A DNA stretch of 64,000 nt from Ochrobactrum sp. CGA5 (GTDB taxonomy: Bacteria > Pseudomonadota > Alphaproteobacteria > Rhizobiales > Rhizobiaceae): the NCBI RefSeq assembly GCF_006345815.1, contig NZ_VCIG01000038.1:310001-374000 (forward strand). Reading direction: 5' to 3'. Both the position numbers and the translations under genes were made by a program. How positions within the stretch are numbered: position 1 is the first letter of the stretch; the number at the start of each line of letters is the position of its first letter. The notes beneath the pieces are model-generated. The model ran no database searches, had not been told where the DNA came from, and saw nothing but the letters and a program-made list of their open reading frames with translations. This document shows positions 19,340 to 28,112 of this stretch, one piece after another.

Positions 19340-20617
19340 TTAATTCGGATTTGCCGCCAAAACAAGGCTCGTATTCTGCCCGCCGAAACCGAACGAGTTG
19401 GAAAGCACGGCAGAAACCTCGGCCTGACGCTTCACATTCGGCACAACATCAAGCGGAATAGCCGGGTCCGGGTTGTCATAGTTGATGGTCGGCGGCAGCG
19501 TTCCGGTCTGGATCGTCAGAAGGGAGAATACAGCCTCGATAGCGCCAGCAGCGGTGAGCGTATGGCCGATCATCGACTTGTTGGAAGAAACCGGGATGGA
19601 GGCAAGCTTATCGCCGAATACGGTCGAAAGCGCCAGATACTCCATCTTGTCGTTTTCCGGCGTAGAGGTGCCGTGGGCGTTGACGTATGAAATCTGCTCT
19701 TCGGTCAGACCTGCATCGGCCAATGCGGCGCGCACCGTGCCGATGGCAGGTGAGGCATCCGGCTTAGAGCGTGTGCGATGGAAATCGTCGGCCTTTTCGC
19801 CGCAACCGGCGAGAATGCCCAGAACCTCGGCACCACGCGCTACAGCGCTTTCAAGCGATTCCATCACTAGCGCACCGGAGCCTTCAGACATGGCAAAGCC
19901 GTCGCGATCCTTGGAGAAGGGCTTGGAAGCCTTTTCCGGCTTGTCATTCTGCGTGGAGAGAGCCGATAGCAGCGAGAAGCGGATCAGGGCTTCGGCAGAG
20001 ACGGAACCGTCGGTTCCTATGGACAGAACGCGATCGCTTTCACCGCGACGGATGGCTTCGACGCCAAGCTGGATTGCAGTCGCGCCTGAGGCACATGCGG
20101 TCGACAGCGTGATAGGCAGGCCACGCGTGCCGAAAGTTTCCGACAGGCGTTCGGCGATATAGCCAAACTGGGTCGTGTTGAAGAGATCATCCTGACGCGC
20201 ACGGCGGCAGGCTTCCAGCAGAAGCTGATAGCTTGCCGGTCCTTCATTCTTTACGGTCGCATCAAGCGCAAACCGGCTTTTCCAATCCAGTTCGACCGGG
20301 GGTGCTGCAAGAAAAAGCGGGCCGCCGAAATCGGTCGCGGAAAGACCGGACTGTGCGATAGCTTCCTCACCGGCGAGCCGCGCCAGAGCTTCGGAGAGCG
20401 CCGATGCTCCCACCTCGCTTTCCGGCAGGAAATCAACCGTACCGGAAAAGCGCGTGTTGAGATTGTCGGTCGGAAAGCGCGTGATGGTATGGATGCCCGA
20501 TTTTCCGCCGGTCAATGCAGCCCAGTTATCGTCCTTGCCCTGACCGAGCGAGGAGACCACACCAGCGCCGGTGATGGCGACAATGGGACGGCCGAGATGG
20601 TCTGTATATTTCGTCAT
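19340..20617 (-). CDS. fabF1XL: Beta-ketoacyl-ACP synthase FabF1XL (catalytic KS)
   Basis: This is a condensing enzyme presumed to extend acyl chains on AcpXL toward the C28 hydroxy acid of lipid A. The full KS catalytic triad is visible: Cys175 in STACASG, His in VNAHGTSTPEND near 310, and His in KSMIGHTLTAAG near 347. At 425 residues it fits FabF. Its start follows the fabF2 stop by one base. It pairs with fabF2, which lacks the Cys, so this is the likely active partner. The gene name is based on cluster context. Confidence 0.9.
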   Translation of the reverse strand: MTKYTDHLGRPIVAITGAGVVSSLGQGKDDNWAALTGGKSGIHTITRFPTDNLNTRFSGTVDFLPESEVGASALSEALARLAGEEAIAQSGLSATDFGGPLFLAAPPVELDWKSRFALDATVKNEGPASYQLLLEACRRARQDDLFNTTQFGYIAERLSETFGTRGLPITLSTACASGATAIQLGVEAIRRGESDRVLSIGTDGSVSAEALIRFSLLSALSTQNDKPEKASKPFSKDRDGFAMSEGSGALVMESLESAVARGAEVLGILAGCGEKADDFHRTRSKPDASPAIGTVRAALADAGLTEEQISYVNAHGTSTPENDKMEYLALSTVFGDKLASIPVSSNKSMIGHTLTAAGAIEAVFSLLTIQTGTLPPTINYDNPDPAIPLDVVPNVKRQAEVSAVLSNSFGFGGQNTSLVLAANPN

Positions 20618-20618
20618 C

Positions 20619-21800
20619 TTATACTCTCACCAGTTTTGCTGCGCCTTCGGCACGGGTAGCGCCAACTATGGTGACAATTGCTTCGCTGATTGGGCCTTCA
20701 GCGTCCTTTTCGGATGCATCCAGCGGTGCAAAAGCCTCGCCCTTCCAGACTGATATGGCCGCAAGGGCCAATGCCAGTGGGAACTGCGCTTCGCGCATAT
20801 GACCGGTCATGCCTGAAATGCCGCGATAGGTCGCTGAAAGAGCATCCAGCGCGGTTTTCTCGGCGCCGGTCGCGTCATGGGCTCCGGACGCACCTGAGAC
20901 AACATAGGAGGGCGCCTTGCCGTCATTGGCAGCAAGGATGAGCTCGCGGATCGCTCTTGCAAGATCGGCGCTGTCGCGTCGAATCTGTGCGCTTTCGATG
21001 CCGGTCACTTCCGCATAGGCGCGCGCGCCTCGCTTGGCCGCGTGGTCGGCGCTTTCCAGAACGAGGAATACGCCACCGGAACCGGAAACCATGCCGCCGC
21101 CTGCGGAGCCATCACGCTGCCAGAGCGAAGCCCAGCCGTCATGTTTGAGCAGTCCGCCAAGCTCGTGACCGAGAATCATGTCGAAATGTTCAGCATTGTA
21201 AGAACCGCCGACGAGCGCATGAGTGCTCTGACCGGTGCGGATGCGCGCGGCTGCCGTTTCTATGGCCGAAAGGCCGGAACCTTCTTCGCCCATAAAGGTA
21301 CGCGAAGAACCAGTCACCTTGTGGACGATCGAGATATTGCCCGCGAGCAGGTTGGAAAGCTGCGCTAGAAACAGCGTCGGACGCAGTTCGGTAGACAGCT
21401 TCTCGTTCAGCATGACGCCACGGTCGTTACGGGTGCGGCCTTCCTCTAGAATCTGCATGTCGACGGTAATATCGCGTTCGCCGCCACCGGCACCCACGAC
21501 CATATCCATGGTCGCGCAAAGCGCTTCGTCGTCCTTCATGCCTGCGTCCTGCAACGCCAGTCCGGCGGCGTAGGTGCCGAGACGTTGCCAGGTTTCCATC
21601 TGGCGCTGGTCCCCACGCTTTGGAATCTGCAAGCTCCAGTCTACTTCACCGAGAGGGTGAACAGTGTAGGGCGCAAAGGCTTCCTTTTCGAGGCGCGGCT
21701 CAGTGCCTGCGTTCGAGAAAGCATTCCAGTGGACATCAACGCCTTCGCCAAGCGATGATATGATGCCGATACCTGTGATGACGACTTTATTGTTCTGCAT
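20619..21800 (-). CDS. fabF2XL: FabF2XL, ketosynthase-like protein lacking the catalytic Cys
   Basis: This is a thiolase-fold condensing-enzyme homologue of about 393 residues beginning MQNNKVVITGIGIISSLGEG. Aligning its GEEGSGLSAI with TACASGATAI of the neighbouring fabF1 product puts Glu173 where the nucleophilic Cys should be. The NAHGTxT His motif is replaced by a VSGASGAHDATG region; a later GMTGH remains. It therefore probably cannot condense alone. It resembles the KS/chain-length-factor arrangement, so a chain-length role is an inference. The ATG at 21800 follows ACGGGA and is preferred to the longer frame opening at 21842. Confidence 0.83.
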   Translation of the reverse strand: MQNNKVVITGIGIISSLGEGVDVHWNAFSNAGTEPRLEKEAFAPYTVHPLGEVDWSLQIPKRGDQRQMETWQRLGTYAAGLALQDAGMKDDEALCATMDMVVGAGGGERDITVDMQILEEGRTRNDRGVMLNEKLSTELRPTLFLAQLSNLLAGNISIVHKVTGSSRTFMGEEGSGLSAIETAAARIRTGQSTHALVGGSYNAEHFDMILGHELGGLLKHDGWASLWQRDGSAGGGMVSGSGGVFLVLESADHAAKRGARAYAEVTGIESAQIRRDSADLARAIRELILAANDGKAPSYVVSGASGAHDATGAEKTALDALSATYRGISGMTGHMREAQFPLALALAAISVWKGEAFAPLDASEKDAEGPISEAIVTIVGATRAEGAAKLVRV

Positions 21801-21921
21801 GGGTCCCGTTCGTCCATCGATGCTGAGACTGCCCCGGCACACGAAGATTTCGTATTGCCAGAAACGGAATCAGGGCGAACATTTCTGTTCACCCCTCAAT
21901 ACCGCCATATTATGTGCCAGG

Positions 21922-22203
21922 TCAGCCTTTTTTGGCTGCAACCAGCTCGTCGATTTTCGCGCAGAGGTTCTTGAGAACGAAATATTCTTCAGTTGGAACC
22001 TTGCCTTCGTTGACTTCCTGGGTCCACTGCTCAAGCGGAATCTTGATGCCGAAAGCCTTGTCGATAGCGAAGACGATGTCGAGGAAGTCGAGGCTGTCGA
22101 TGCCCAGATCGTCGATAGTGTGGCTATCTGGCGTGATGGTATCACGGTCGATTTCACTGGTTTCGGCGATGATGTCGGCGACTTTGTCAAAAGTAGAGGA
22201 CAA
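21922..22203 (-). CDS. acpXL: Acyl carrier protein AcpXL
   Basis: AcpXL is the specialised acyl carrier protein that holds the very-long-chain hydroxy fatty acid for lipid A. The 93-residue acidic helical product has the phosphopantetheine attachment site in GIDSLDFLD at Ser37. A basic AAKKG tail and extra length compared with housekeeping AcpP are typical of AcpXL. It heads the leftward cluster fabF2-fabF1-adh-lpxXL. The fabZ-like gene that follows acpXL in Rhizobium clusters is absent; only about 120 bases separate it from fabF2. Confidence 0.92.
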   Translation of the reverse strand: MSSTFDKVADIIAETSEIDRDTITPDSHTIDDLGIDSLDFLDIVFAIDKAFGIKIPLEQWTQEVNEGKVPTEEYFVLKNLCAKIDELVAAKKG

Positions 22204-22416
22204 GTTTCGATTCCTTTATTCATGGCTGTGCCACAGTTGGCACGCAGCTGACTGTTTGCGCGTGTCTAGCGTTTTTCCGGTGATAGGGAAAGTCATATTA
22301 CTTTCATAAGCACCGAGCTTTCAAAAGCGCATATAAGGCGCGCAACATGCGATGCGCAACATAAAGGCTAACTCTAGTTTTGGAAATATTCTCAAAACTG
22401 AGTTATCGCGGCAAGA

Positions 22417-23175
22417 TCAGGGTTCATTTCTGACCCGCCTGACAAAGTACCAAAGACCAGCAACAGCACAAGCCATCATCACAATTGCCAGCGCGTATTG
22501 TACGGGACCATTCCTTGATGCAATCGCTACGAGGCCTGATGCAACGCTGCCCATCGTACTGATGGCCTCAGGATGCTTCAGAACGGATGTGACTGCCATG
22601 TCGCCCTGACGTGCCTTGGGTGCTATATCCTTAACCGGTTCCGCCGGTTGGGTGACCGGTGATTTTGCGGCGAGCGCCAGAGAACGGGATCGCACCCGTT
22701 CTACACGGGCAAGCCAGCCTCTTCCGAACGTGGATGCCGTAGACAATCCTCGCAACCATGATGTACGCGCATCGCACAAAGCATTGATTACCTCATCCAA
22801 GGGCCGCGTCTTGGTGGCGGCAACCGTCTGCGCGCCGATTATTCCATCTTCAGGCAGGCCCAGAACGCTTTGAAGCATTCGTGCCGCACGTGCAGGACCT
22901 GAATTGACCGAAAAGTCGAACACGGCGTAGTCGAGTCCCGAGGGCAAGTTGTCTCCGTCGATCTTATTCCAGAATTGGGCCTGATAGATTTCGGTCGCGG
23001 TCGCCTGCGTCATCTCTTTTATATCTTCAGGCGATGCCCGATGCCCCTCCCACGCCGACAGGGTTGCGATGGTGACGCCCATATTTGTTGCACCACCGGG
23101 ATCAGCGGGATTATCCACGTACCCGCCTTCTTCACTAAAGATATAGGGCATTAATTTTTGAAAATTTGTTTTCAT
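22417..23175 (-). CDS. GH108 family muramidase-like protein with C-terminal TM segment
   Basis: The 252-residue protein starts with a glycoside hydrolase 108 domain. The characteristic EEGGY with the catalytic Glu is near residue 16, followed by VDNPADPGGATNMGVT. A PG-binding-3-type region (SGLDYAVFDFSVNSGPARAARMLQ) follows at about 80-160. A linker leads to one hydrophobic segment near the C-terminus (YALAIVMMACAVAGLWYFV) and a basic tail. There is no signal peptide. Such proteins are phage endolysins or, in Brucella-like bacteria, SagA-type muramidases that open the wall for secretion machinery. No phage genes adjoin it. The upstream DNA is AT-rich. Confidence 0.8.
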   Translation of the reverse strand: MKTNFQKLMPYIFSEEGGYVDNPADPGGATNMGVTIATLSAWEGHRASPEDIKEMTQATATEIYQAQFWNKIDGDNLPSGLDYAVFDFSVNSGPARAARMLQSVLGLPEDGIIGAQTVAATKTRPLDEVINALCDARTSWLRGLSTASTFGRGWLARVERVRSRSLALAAKSPVTQPAEPVKDIAPKARQGDMAVTSVLKHPEAISTMGSVASGLVAIASRNGPVQYALAIVMMACAVAGLWYFVRRVRNEP

Positions 23176-23394
23176 TGAAATAGTCCTTATTTAGTAAATA
23201 TTGATAATAAGCAGTAAGTTATACCCTCAGAATAGCACCGGTCCTTTATGTGAAAATAGTGTGAAAACTACGCGCTCATGCGGCTACACAAAGTTGGTTC
23301 AAAATCATTATTTGATCATGATGCGTCTTGCGTCCCGCAAAATGATACGGCTTCATGTGCATCTCATCGCTGCATCATGTACAGGCGGACAAAA

Positions 23395-24417
23395 GTGAAT
23401 TCGGAAATCTTTGGATATGCACCGGACGGACAGGCGGTTCACCGGCTCACGATCTCCAACGGCCCGCTGACGGCCAGGATCATAAATTGGGGCGCAGCGA
23501 TTCAGGATCTGCGCATGAAGGGCCATGCTGCTCCGCTTGTGATCGGCTATCGCGATTTTCCCGATTATCCGGCCCATTCACCACATCTGGGCGCAATTGC
23601 GGGTCGGTCGGCCAATCGTATTCGCAATGCGCGGTTTGATCTGGATGGGATGACTTACGTGGTTGAGCCGAATTTTCAGGGGCGTCATAATCTGCATGGC
23701 GGCAGCAAAGGACTTGGCAACCGCGTCTGGAAGATCACCGGAAACGGCCCGGATTTCGTGACGCTCGCGACTGTGATGCCTGACGGCGAGATGGGTTTCC
23801 CCGGCAATTTGAATGTGAGCTGTACCTATATGCTTACGGACGAGGGGACGCTCATCGTGCGGCTGGAGGCAGTCACTGACAAGCCGACTGTCTGTAATCT
23901 GCTGCATCACAGCTATTTCAATCTGGATGACGGCGGTGAGGGCGATATTCTCGATCATCAGCTCAAGATCGAAGCAGATGCCTATATGCCGGTTGACGAT
24001 GCTCTCATTCCCGATGGGCGCGTTCTGCCGGTCAGAGGGACGCCTTACGACTTCCGTGAGTTCCGTCCGATTCGCTGCGAGGAAAATGGCCGTCAGGTTG
24101 AATACGACAGCAACTTTTGTTTAGCCGCAGCGCGAGGACCATTACGCCGCTGTGCGTCGGTCAAAGGCGCTCGTTCCGGCATTCGTCTCGATGTTTCGAC
24201 GACCGAGCCGGGCATTCAGTTCTATGCGGGCAATACCATGGCCAATGATTGTATCGGCCTCACGGGCAAGCCCTACGGAAGACATGCAGGTTTCTGCCTG
24301 GAGCCGCAGATATGGCCGGGATCGCTGGAATATCCCTATTTCCCGCAGGCAATATTACGCCCGGGCGAGATTTACGCCCAGACCAGTCATTTCCGTTTCA
24401 CGCGCGAGGAAGGCTAG
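23395..24417 (+). CDS. galM: Aldose 1-epimerase (galactose mutarotase)
   Basis: GalM interconverts alpha and beta anomers of aldoses. The roughly 340-residue beta-sandwich product has the family's NRIRNARFDLDG and HNLHGGSKGLGNRVW segments (about 60-105). It also has the catalytic His in LLHHSYFNLDD near 172 and the catalytic Glu in GFCLEPQIWPG near 305. The frame opens further upstream, but a GTG at 23395 preceded by AGGCGGA is the best start. It ends by sharing a CTAG with the convergent kdgK stop. Confidence 0.9.
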   Translation: MNSEIFGYAPDGQAVHRLTISNGPLTARIINWGAAIQDLRMKGHAAPLVIGYRDFPDYPAHSPHLGAIAGRSANRIRNARFDLDGMTYVVEPNFQGRHNLHGGSKGLGNRVWKITGNGPDFVTLATVMPDGEMGFPGNLNVSCTYMLTDEGTLIVRLEAVTDKPTVCNLLHHSYFNLDDGGEGDILDHQLKIEADAYMPVDDALIPDGRVLPVRGTPYDFREFRPIRCEENGRQVEYDSNFCLAAARGPLRRCASVKGARSGIRLDVSTTEPGIQFYAGNTMANDCIGLTGKPYGRHAGFCLEPQIWPGSLEYPYFPQAILRPGEIYAQTSHFRFTREEG

Positions 24418-25331
24418 TCAGCAAAAGCGGCGCGTGCGGTTTCCATGGGAGCGAGCGCGCCGCGTATCTCAACGACACGGGCTGCAACCCGGTGCGCCTT
24501 GTGGGCGGCTTGGACCGGAGAAAGTCCTTTCAATCGTGCTGCAAGATAAGCACCGTTAAAGCTGTCACCAGCGCCAGTGGTGTCCACGGCTTGGGCCACC
24601 ACGGACGGTACGGTTTCTCTATTATTGTCTGAGACGACCAGAGCGGGCTCCGTGCCATCCTTGACGACGATCTCTTTTACGCCGAGTGCGGATAGACGAT
24701 CTGCACAGGTGCCAGCGTCCTTGTCGCCAAAGAGCGCCTGTTCATCTGGAAATGTTGGCAAGGCAATATCAGCAATGCGCATCGCTTCGCTGATGATCTC
24801 CTGCGCAACTTTCCGGTCGGGCCAGAGCTGGTGACGGAAATTCGGGTCGAAAGCGATTCGTGAACCGTCTGCGCGACATTTCCGCAAGACGTTGAAAAAT
24901 GTAGCGCGATGCTCCGGCAGGATCACGGCGATTGAAATGCCCGAAAAATAGATGATATCGCAGCCTGTCAGGCTCTTTTCCAGGGCATCGCGGTCACTTG
25001 CGAGGCGTCTTGCGGCGGCATCACTGCGCCAATAGGTGAAGGAGCGCTCGGCACCGTCGAGGGTGATTGCATAAAGGCCGGGATGAAGCCCGTCGATAAT
25101 GGGGCTGTGCGCGATGCCGATACCGTTCGACGTCAGAAATACACGCTGTTTCTGTGAAAAGCTGTCTGTGCCGAAAGCGGTTACATATTCGACGGGGTAG
25201 GACTTATCCGTCAGTGCCCGCATGTACCAGGCGGTGTTGAGCGTATCGCCCGCAAAACCCATGCGCCATTGGTCGCCTTCATTACCAGAAAGCTCGATCA
25301 TGCATTCGCCGATAGCCGCAAATCCGCCCAT
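24414..25331 (-). CDS. kdgK: 2-keto-3-deoxygluconate kinase (PfkB family)
   Basis: KdgK phosphorylates 2-keto-3-deoxygluconate in sugar-acid catabolism feeding the Entner-Doudoroff route. The 305-residue ribokinase-family product has the N-terminal GECMIELSG and GFAGDTLNTAWYMRAL sugar-site motifs. It also has the DTTGAGDSFNGAYLA signature with the catalytic Asp near residue 255, and an AFDPNFRHQLWPD segment typical of KdgK. Assignment within PfkB kinases is likely but not certain. A GntR-like palindrome lies about 40 bases upstream. Confidence 0.87.
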   Translation of the reverse strand: MGGFAAIGECMIELSGNEGDQWRMGFAGDTLNTAWYMRALTDKSYPVEYVTAFGTDSFSQKQRVFLTSNGIGIAHSPIIDGLHPGLYAITLDGAERSFTYWRSDAAARRLASDRDALEKSLTGCDIIYFSGISIAVILPEHRATFFNVLRKCRADGSRIAFDPNFRHQLWPDRKVAQEIISEAMRIADIALPTFPDEQALFGDKDAGTCADRLSALGVKEIVVKDGTEPALVVSDNNRETVPSVVAQAVDTTGAGDSFNGAYLAARLKGLSPVQAAHKAHRVAARVVEIRGALAPMETARAAFAD

Positions 25332-25367
25332 GTCAGTCTCCTCAATTCTGATGGGGCTAACGCCTAT

Positions 25368-25394
25368 ACCAATTTGCGGCTATGTAAAATTGGT
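25368..25394. promoter_or_regulatory. Candidate operator upstream of kdgK
   Basis: ACCAATTT (25368-25375) and AAATTGGT (25387-25394) form a perfect inverted repeat 37 bases before the kdgK start. It resembles the ATTGGT/ACCAAT half sites of GntR-type sugar-acid regulators. It could bind such a repressor; this is inferred from symmetry and position only. Confidence 0.4.
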
Positions 25395-25557
25395 TTGTCG
25401 GCAGTCATACAGCCTTTATCGACTTGCCACATTCATTGTGTAAGCATCCGCCGACTGCATCGCCCTCAAAATCGCGATAGATTTTTAGAAGCGCGATGCA
25501 TTACCTGATTTAGAGTTCCGCTGACGTCGTGTAGCGAACCTCGCCTAAGGATTTGAC

Positions 25558-26289
25558 ATGCGTTATGCGATTTATTTCACGCCGCCATCCAATGATGCGC
25601 TTCTGAAGGTTGCCGCAAACTGGCTCGGGCGAAATGCGTTCAGCGGCGAGCCGGTCAAGATGCCGGCGATTCGCTCGCTTGCGACCGACGAAATCTTCCA
25701 GCTGACCGAAGAGCCGCGGCGTTATGGCTTCCATGCGACGATGAAGGCTCCCTTCCGTCTGGGTGGCGAACACACTGAAAACGACCTGCTTTCCGCATTG
25801 ATGCATTTCGCGTCGTCGGCATCACCGGTTGTCATTCCTCGTTTGAAGCTTCACGCAATTGGCCCGTTTTTCGCTCTCGTGCCGGAAGAGCCGGTTGCCG
25901 AGCTGAATCAGCTTGCCAATGATGTTGTCGTGGCCTTCGATCGTTTTCGCGCTCCTCTCACCGAGGCAGAAATTGCGAAGCGGAGGCCGGAGCGTCTCAG
26001 CGAAACACAACGCCACAACATCGAACGCTGGGGCTATCCCTATGTATTTGAAGAGTTCCGCTTTCATATGACCCTGACCGGTCCGGTGGAGGAGAAGGAC
26101 CGCGCTCGGGTGGAGCGGACGCTGGACGAGTTCTTCACACCGCTGCTGGACGATGTGGTAGAGGTTGCGAATCTTGCTCTGTTCGTGGAACCTGAGAAAG
26201 GGGCTCCTTTCGAGATTCATTCGCTGCATCCTCTGACCGGCGGCAAGATAGGGGCTGCTCGGGCTCCGCGAGCGGTTGGGAGGCCGTAG
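25558..26289 (+). CDS. DUF1045 (phosphonate-linked 2H phosphoesterase-like) protein
   Basis: The 243-residue product has the two H-x-T motifs of the 2H phosphoesterase fold: YGFHATMKAPF near residue 60 and FRFHMTLTGPV near 170. DUF1045/TIGR03223 proteins are typically found in phosphonate operons and may act on cyclic phosphate intermediates such as those made by C-P lyase. It lies 3 bases before phnM, so the two are almost certainly co-transcribed. No other phn genes are in the window. Confidence 0.8.
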   Translation: MRYAIYFTPPSNDALLKVAANWLGRNAFSGEPVKMPAIRSLATDEIFQLTEEPRRYGFHATMKAPFRLGGEHTENDLLSALMHFASSASPVVIPRLKLHAIGPFFALVPEEPVAELNQLANDVVVAFDRFRAPLTEAEIAKRRPERLSETQRHNIERWGYPYVFEEFRFHMTLTGPVEEKDRARVERTLDEFFTPLLDDVVEVANLALFVEPEKGAPFEIHSLHPLTGGKIGAARAPRAVGRP

Positions 26290-26292
26290 GCA

Positions 26293-27432
26293 ATGGGAAG
26301 TGAAACGGTTCTGCGCAATGCCCGCATCGTGCTCTCTGACGATGTCGTTCTCGGTTCCCTCAAGATTGTTGACGGCAAGATCGCCGATATTTCCACCGGC
26401 GCATCCATTATTGGCGACGATATGGAAGGCGACTTCCTGACCCCAGGATTGGTAGAACTGCACACGGATCATCTCGAAGGACACTATGCTCCGCGTCCGA
26501 AAGTGCGTTGGAACCCCATCGCCGCCGTGCAGGCGCACGACGCGCAGATTGCCGCCTCCGGGATCACCACTGTTTTCGACGCATTGCGCATAGGTTTCGA
26601 TGACGACGCCGAGACAGGTATCGATGACATGCGCAAGCTTTCGTCCGCGATTGCCGAGGGGCGCGATGCGGGCCGTCTGCGCGCTGACCATTTCCTGCAT
26701 TTGCGTTGCGAAGTTTCTGCACCTGATTGTCTTCCGGCTTTCGAGCAGTTCGGCAATCAGGCGCTGGTCAGGCTGGTATCGCTGATGGATCACGCGCCGG
26801 GACAGCGTCAATTTACTGATATCGAAACCTACAAGACCTATTTCATCCGCAAGCTGAAATTCTCGGAAGAGGAGTTCCGGCTCTATTGCGAGCGACGTAT
26901 CGGTCAGTCCCAGCAATATTCCGCGCCGACACGGAAGGCGATTGCGGAATTGTGCCATCAACGCGGAGTAATTCTAGCCAGCCATGATGACGCGACGATA
27001 GAGCATGTCGCAGAGGCGCAGGCGCAGGGAATAAGGGTTGCAGAATTTCCTACGACACACACGGCGGCTAAGGCCTCGAAGGATTCCGGGATGTCAGTGC
27101 TTATGGGGGCGCCAAACGTCGTGCGCGGTGGTTCGCATTCGGGCAATGTATCCGCGCGTGAACTGGTTGAAGCTGGAAATCTCGACATTATATCATCGGA
27201 CTATATTCCGGCCAGCATGATGCAATCTGCGTTCTTTCTCGCCGATGTCGTCGAGAATATTTCGCTGCCGCAAGCCATTCGTCTGGTTGCCGCCAACCCT
27301 GCCAAAGCGGTAGGGTTGGAGGATCGCGGCGAGATTGTTGCCGAAAAACGGGCCGATCTGGTCAGGGTGCAGATTGCTGATCACGTTCCGATCATCCGCA
27401 CCGTCTGGCGAGAAGGACGGCGAGTGATTTAG
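26293..27432 (+). CDS. phnM: Phosphonate metabolism triphosphatase PhnM
   Basis: PhnM (amidohydrolase superfamily) removes pyrophosphate from ribose 1-methylphosphonate 5-triphosphate in the C-P lyase pathway. The 379-residue product has the metal-binding PGLVELHTDHLEGHYAPRP near residue 52 and the characteristic VRWNPIAAVQAHDAQIAASG. Further ligands are in LASHDDATIEH near 235, and SSDYIPASMM lies near 300. It is encoded with the DUF1045 gene but without phnGHIJKL nearby. Its end overlaps the convergent HAD gene by 4 bases. Confidence 0.93.
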   Translation: MGSETVLRNARIVLSDDVVLGSLKIVDGKIADISTGASIIGDDMEGDFLTPGLVELHTDHLEGHYAPRPKVRWNPIAAVQAHDAQIAASGITTVFDALRIGFDDDAETGIDDMRKLSSAIAEGRDAGRLRADHFLHLRCEVSAPDCLPAFEQFGNQALVRLVSLMDHAPGQRQFTDIETYKTYFIRKLKFSEEEFRLYCERRIGQSQQYSAPTRKAIAELCHQRGVILASHDDATIEHVAEAQAQGIRVAEFPTTHTAAKASKDSGMSVLMGAPNVVRGGSHSGNVSARELVEAGNLDIISSDYIPASMMQSAFFLADVVENISLPQAIRLVAANPAKAVGLEDRGEIVAEKRADLVRVQIADHVPIIRTVWREGRRVI

Positions 27433-28112
27433 CCGACAGGAAAGGGAGCGGTCGGTTCCAGAGCCAGTTTGCCGTCATCCAGAATATCGAGCTGCAAGAA
27501 GCGGTAGCTTTCGATGCTCAGATGAGATGTTTTGGGTGAATGCGGATGGGTTGCGGTCACCACGACGACGCTTGCTCCGGCTGTTTCTCCGGCAACGATA
27601 CCGGCAGGCGCATCCTCGAACACAAGACAATTGTGCGGATCGAAGCCAAGCCGTTTCGCGCCCAGCTGGAAGCATTCAGGGCTAGGCTTGCCGCGCTCCA
27701 CGTCTTCAGCGGACACAATGGTCTTCGGCATTGGTAATCCTGCCGCTGCAACGCGACGGGTAGCGAGTTCAAGCGGTGCCGAGGTCACGATTGCCCAACG
27801 GTTTTCTGGTAATGAACTGAGGAAGTCATATGCGCCATCGATAGGTGCGATACCTTCCAGATCTGCCATTTCGGCCTGAAGCAATCTCTGTGCCTCGCGG
27901 ATCGGGTCCACACCCGGCAAAGCGAGCCGGCGGACGGTTTCGACCGCCCGAACACCGTGGATGGTCGGCAGGAATGTGACCGGATCGATGCCATGGCCTA
28001 TTGCCCATTCGCTCCACACGCGTTCGGTCGCTTCGATAGAACTCAATATCGTGCCATCCATGTCGAACAGGAACGCATCGAATGATTTGCCGAAGGGGGA
28101 AAAGGAGGTCAC
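27429..28112 (-). CDS. HAD-IA family phosphatase, probably a sugar phosphatase
   Basis: This 227-residue haloacid-dehalogenase superfamily hydrolase has motif I FLFDMDGTILSS with the nucleophilic Asp near residue 16, motif II VTSAP near 110, the motif III Lys in ERGKPSPECF and motif IV FEDAPAGIVAGETAG near 170. The cap insert fits the beta-phosphoglucomutase/2-deoxyglucose-6-phosphatase branch. The substrate is not known. It converges on and overlaps phnM; a functional link is not implied. Confidence 0.85.
   Translation of the reverse strand: MTSFSPFGKSFDAFLFDMDGTILSSIEATERVWSEWAIGHGIDPVTFLPTIHGVRAVETVRRLALPGVDPIREAQRLLQAEMADLEGIAPIDGAYDFLSSLPENRWAIVTSAPLELATRRVAAAGLPMPKTIVSAEDVERGKPSPECFQLGAKRLGFDPHNCLVFEDAPAGIVAGETAGASVVVVTATHPHSPKTSHLSIESYRFLQLDILDDGKLALEPTAPFPVG

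Noticed and set aside
22228-22250. TGGCAC near the acpXL leader as a sigma-54 promoter
   Set aside because: The required GC/TTGC -12 element at the right distance is missing on both strands; the sequence is better explained as a small GTGCCA/TGGCAC hairpin.
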